DNA from: Balneolales bacterium
GTDB taxonomy: Bacteria; Bacteroidota; Rhodothermia; Balneolales; Natronogracilivirgulaceae
Direction of reading: 5' to 3'
DNA: 7,491 nucleotides
Assembly (NCBI GenBank): GCA_007131535.1
Contig: SLQI01000259.1
Coordinates: forward strand, 1 to 7,491
A program made the translations under genes and the position numbers. This document shows, in pieces, positions 6,033-7,491 of the stretch. Within the stretch, counting starts at the first letter, position 1. Each line of letters starts with the position of its first letter. The notes under the pieces were generated by a model, which did not search any database, was not told where the DNA came from, and saw nothing but the letters and a program-made list of their open reading frames with translations.

Positions 6033-6260
6033 ATAGCTAATGACTATATTGATCTTCCATGGAAGGAAAATCCTGATATCAAAACGGCAGGTTATCTTAT
6101 TATATCTGAAAGAAAGGACAGGTATCTGTCTGTGAATGAAAGAGATATTAACGGGAATTTGCTTTTGTACTGTTATAGAAAACTTCACGTTATGGTTACC
6201 GAATTTCCGAAACCAGATATTGTGATGATTAAAATCAAAGCCGGAGACATACTGTCCTGA
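6033..6260 (+). pseudogene. Start-less 75-codon open frame, probable gene remnant
   Basis: The frame runs from just after a TAG at 6030-6032 to TGA 6258-6260 with no ATG near its beginning; the first Met is late (VMVTEF). Its translation reads like real protein: it starts ANDYIDLPWKENPDIKTAG, passes through SERKDRYLSVNERDINGN and ends KPDIVMIKIKAGDILS. A possible original N terminus, MSPDIESFFKLEALPV from ATG 5963, is in another frame and ends 19 bases earlier, so a frameshift or small deletion between 6008 and 6035 could have broken one gene. I do not recognise the family. A real but frame-disrupted gene, a sequencing error, or chance are all possible. The opposite strand also has a 66-codon frame over part of this stretch, which looks less protein-like. 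Confidence 0.35.
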
Positions 6261-6300
6261 GGGAGAATAACTCCTTATGACATATTGATAATCAACCTAT

Positions 6301-6308
6301 TAACTTTG
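6301..6308 (+). promoter_or_regulatory. Bacteroidota-type -7 element before the reductase gene
   Basis: TAACTTTG is a perfect match to the TAnnTTTG -7 element used by the main sigma factor of Bacteroidota. It ends three bases before the ATG at 6312. With the usual distance, transcription would begin at or next to the A of the ATG, giving a leaderless mRNA. That agrees with the lack of any Shine-Dalgarno. No TTG lies at the expected 19-21 bases upstream; the nearest (6285-6287) is only 13 bases away. Confidence 0.4.
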
Positions 6309-6311
6309 TTT

Positions 6312-7265
6312 ATGAGTACTGATGTAAAAAATGAGCCGGAAATCATTTTTCCGGATGTTGCCGTAAATACATACAAGCCCAAAAACCCGGTTGAAGTACC
6401 GATTGTAGAAAACCGAATTGCTACGATGCAATCCAGCCCGAACTTCATCCGGCATATTTCGTTTGATGTGAGTGGAACCGAGCTTGAAGGCAATGTACGT
6501 GCCGGACAAAGTATCGGCATTATACCTGACGGCCTAACCGAACGGGACGGCAAACCCGCGAAGGTCCGACTGTATTCGGTAGCGGCTCCCACAAGAGGGG
6601 AAGACGGTGAAGGAAAGATTATTTCAACTACAGTAAAACGTCTGGTTGATGAAGATCCGGAGTCTCTGAATTTGTTTACAGGACTGTGTTCCAACTATTT
6701 ATGCGGATTGAAGCCCGGTGAAACCGTAAAAATGACCGGGCCCAACGGCAAAAAATTTGTATTACCTGAAAATGCCGAAGATTTCAACTATATCTTTTTT
6801 GCTACCGGAACCGGTATTGCTCCGTTTCGCGGAATGGTAACCGATCTGCTGGAAAAAGGTATCAAAAACGATATTGTTCTTACCTTCGGTACGCCTTACC
6901 GCTCCGATCTGCTGTATTACGACTTCTTCCAGGAGCTTGACGACAAACACGATAACTTTCATTACCTCAAATCCATTTCCAGAGAAGATCCCCGGGAGGA
7001 TGGTTCAAAACACTACGTACAGTACAAAATTCTCGATGCCTGGGAGTTGATGAACCCGATCCTGGTAAAGGAAAATACACTCATCTATATCTGCGGACTC
7101 AAAGGTATGGAGCTGGGATTGTACAAAATACTTGCGCAGCAGGGATATAAGGGATACCTGAAAATTTCCGAGGAGATCGCAGACAAACCGCCCCATGAAT
7201 GGAAAACTGAGGATCTGAAGAAAAACGTACGGCCTTCCAAACGTACATTCCTGGAAGTGTACTGA
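6312..7265 (+). CDS. Ferredoxin-NADP(+) reductase, plant type
   Basis: A FAD enzyme that passes electrons between ferredoxin or flavodoxin and NADP(H) in the cytoplasm. The 317-residue protein follows the plant-type FNR order. The FAD domain has RLYSVAAP at 86-93 and GLCSNYLCGL at 124-133. The NADP domain starts with FFATGTGIAPFRG from 162. The 2'-phosphate pocket SR...GSKHYVQ (Ser223, Arg224, Lys233, Tyr235) indicates NADP preference over NAD. YICGLKGME lies at 259-267, and the C terminus ends FLEVY, with the terminal Tyr317 that stacks on the flavin in this family and Glu315 near it. No phycobilisome-linker or membrane domain is added. I chose ATG 6312; an in-frame TTG at 6285 would add nine hydrophobic residues and overlap the promoter-like element. 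The electron partner is not encoded nearby. In a non-photosynthetic host it would more likely feed reduced ferredoxin to biosynthesis or recycle it than make NADPH from light. A strong terminator follows after 32 bases. Confidence 0.93.
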   Translation: MSTDVKNEPEIIFPDVAVNTYKPKNPVEVPIVENRIATMQSSPNFIRHISFDVSGTELEGNVRAGQSIGIIPDGLTERDGKPAKVRLYSVAAPTRGEDGEGKIISTTVKRLVDEDPESLNLFTGLCSNYLCGLKPGETVKMTGPNGKKFVLPENAEDFNYIFFATGTGIAPFRGMVTDLLEKGIKNDIVLTFGTPYRSDLLYYDFFQELDDKHDNFHYLKSISREDPREDGSKHYVQYKILDAWELMNPILVKENTLIYICGLKGMELGLYKILAQQGYKGYLKISEEIADKPPHEWKTEDLKKNVRPSKRTFLEVY

Positions 7266-7297
7266 TTTCCCGCGGAAAACGGCATATTGAATAAATC

Positions 7298-7336
7298 AAA
7301 AAAAGCCTGTACAGCTCAACTGTATAGGCTTTTTTT
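7298..7336 (+). terminator. Intrinsic terminator after the reductase gene
   Basis: The arms 7298-7314 and 7320-7336 pair over 17 positions with one G-T wobble. The loop is CTCAA; the GC-containing upper stem is AGCCTGTACAG with CTGTATAGGCT, and the base is a run of seven As facing seven Ts. The T-run makes it work on the + strand, and the A-run would make it work on the - strand too. It lies 32 bases after the reductase stop and probably ends that transcript as a single-gene unit. Confidence 0.95.
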
Positions 7337-7433
7337 ATTGGAAGTAACATACAATAATTCCGGTTAATGAAGTGCGAATGAAACCTGTTATATTCCCGGT
7401 AGTTGCTATTAATTTTTACCTCACGGGCAGGGA

Positions 7434-7491
7434 ATGACCTCTTCATCACATACAATTCGGGATAACGCTGATGTATTTATAATTGCGGATC
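7434..7491 (+). CDS. Possible start of a gene cut by the right edge
   Basis: An ATG at 7434 opens a frame that stays open to the window end, giving MTSSSHTIRDNADVFIIAD. The peptide looks like a beta-strand entering a nucleotide-binding or receiver-like fold (DVFIIAD), but 19 residues are too few for a family call. It lies about 100 bases beyond the terminator, a plausible place for the next promoter and gene. No Shine-Dalgarno is needed in this genome, so its absence says nothing. An open frame of this length often arises by chance. Confidence 0.3.
   Translation, partial: MTSSSHTIRDNADVFIIAD

Larger units (their letters stand above)
5936..6311. other. Spacer with a gene remnant and two 12-bp palindromes
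   Basis: These 376 bases hold no complete gene. They contain a 16-codon frame starting at ATG 5963 (MSPDIESFFKLEALPV), an AT-rich hairpin TTGAAA-GTTT-TTTCAA at 5976-5991, perfect 12-bp palindromes GGAAGCGCTTCC (5995-6006) and CTTCCATGGAAG (6054-6065), the start-less frame at 6033-6260, and a short GGAG/CTCC inverted repeat around 6262-6274. The last 12 bases carry the reductase promoter candidate. Confidence 0.5.

Noticed and set aside
5988..6188. Minus-strand frame of 66 codons with an ATG
   Set aside because: It competes with the plus-strand remnant; its composition looks less like a real protein and there is no promoter or ribosome-site support. It cannot be fully excluded.
6285..6311. 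TTG start for the reductase giving nine extra residues (MIINLLTLF)
   Set aside because: The ATG at 6312 begins a normal family N terminus, and the extension would be translated from the promoter-like element.
7099..7455. Minus-strand frame of 118 codons overlapping the reductase end and terminator
   Set aside because: It runs through a perfect intrinsic terminator and the conserved reductase C terminus, and its sequence is not protein-like.

Overview
The window (7,491 bp) carries six intact protein-coding genes, a small repeat/transposase island, one gene remnant and a possible gene start at the right edge. I infer a free-living, heterotrophic bacterium of the Bacteroidota/Balneolota/Rhodothermota group. 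The signs are moderate GC, start codons almost without Shine-Dalgarno sequences, a perfect match to the Bacteroidota-type -7 promoter element (TAnnTTTG) before one gene, a GTGCC-nnn-GGCAC repeat next to an IS200-like transposase of a kind I associate with that group, and the family flavour of the proteins. This is an inference from style; no rRNA or other phylogenetic marker is present.

Layout, left to right. 1-233: upstream region with no convincing gene. 234-2096 (+): uvrC, the dual-incision nuclease of nucleotide excision repair, complete, with an altered pattern of the cysteines that bind an iron-sulfur cluster in E. coli UvrC. 2097-2635: gene-poor island holding three short GC-rich hairpins, two of them in related units of about 48 bp set in inverted orientation, plus a nested AT-rich palindrome. 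2636-3097 (+): a complete IS200/IS605-type Y1 transposase; with the hairpins beside it this looks like a REP-associated tyrosine transposase (RAYT). 3098-3463: AT-rich spacer. 3464-4540 (+): ilvE-type branched-chain amino acid aminotransferase. 4586-5239 (-): a GYF_2 + RDD membrane protein, convergent with ilvE. 5240-5506: divergent intergenic region with two perfect small hairpins. 5507-5935 (+): a small four-helix membrane protein of unknown function. 5936-6311: spacer with a 75-codon open frame lacking a start codon, probably a decayed gene. 6312-7265 (+): plant-type ferredoxin-NADP(+) reductase, followed at 7298-7336 by a strong intrinsic terminator. 7434-7491 (+): possible start of a further gene cut by the window edge.

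The genes are mostly separate housekeeping units (DNA repair, amino acid metabolism, redox) and not one pathway. The only local 'system' I see is the transposase with its hairpin repeats. The most interesting points are that RAYT/REP-like arrangement, the UvrC cysteine pattern, the possible leaderless promoter of the reductase gene, and the uncharacterised small membrane protein. I did not find convincing evidence of a wholly new multi-gene system here.
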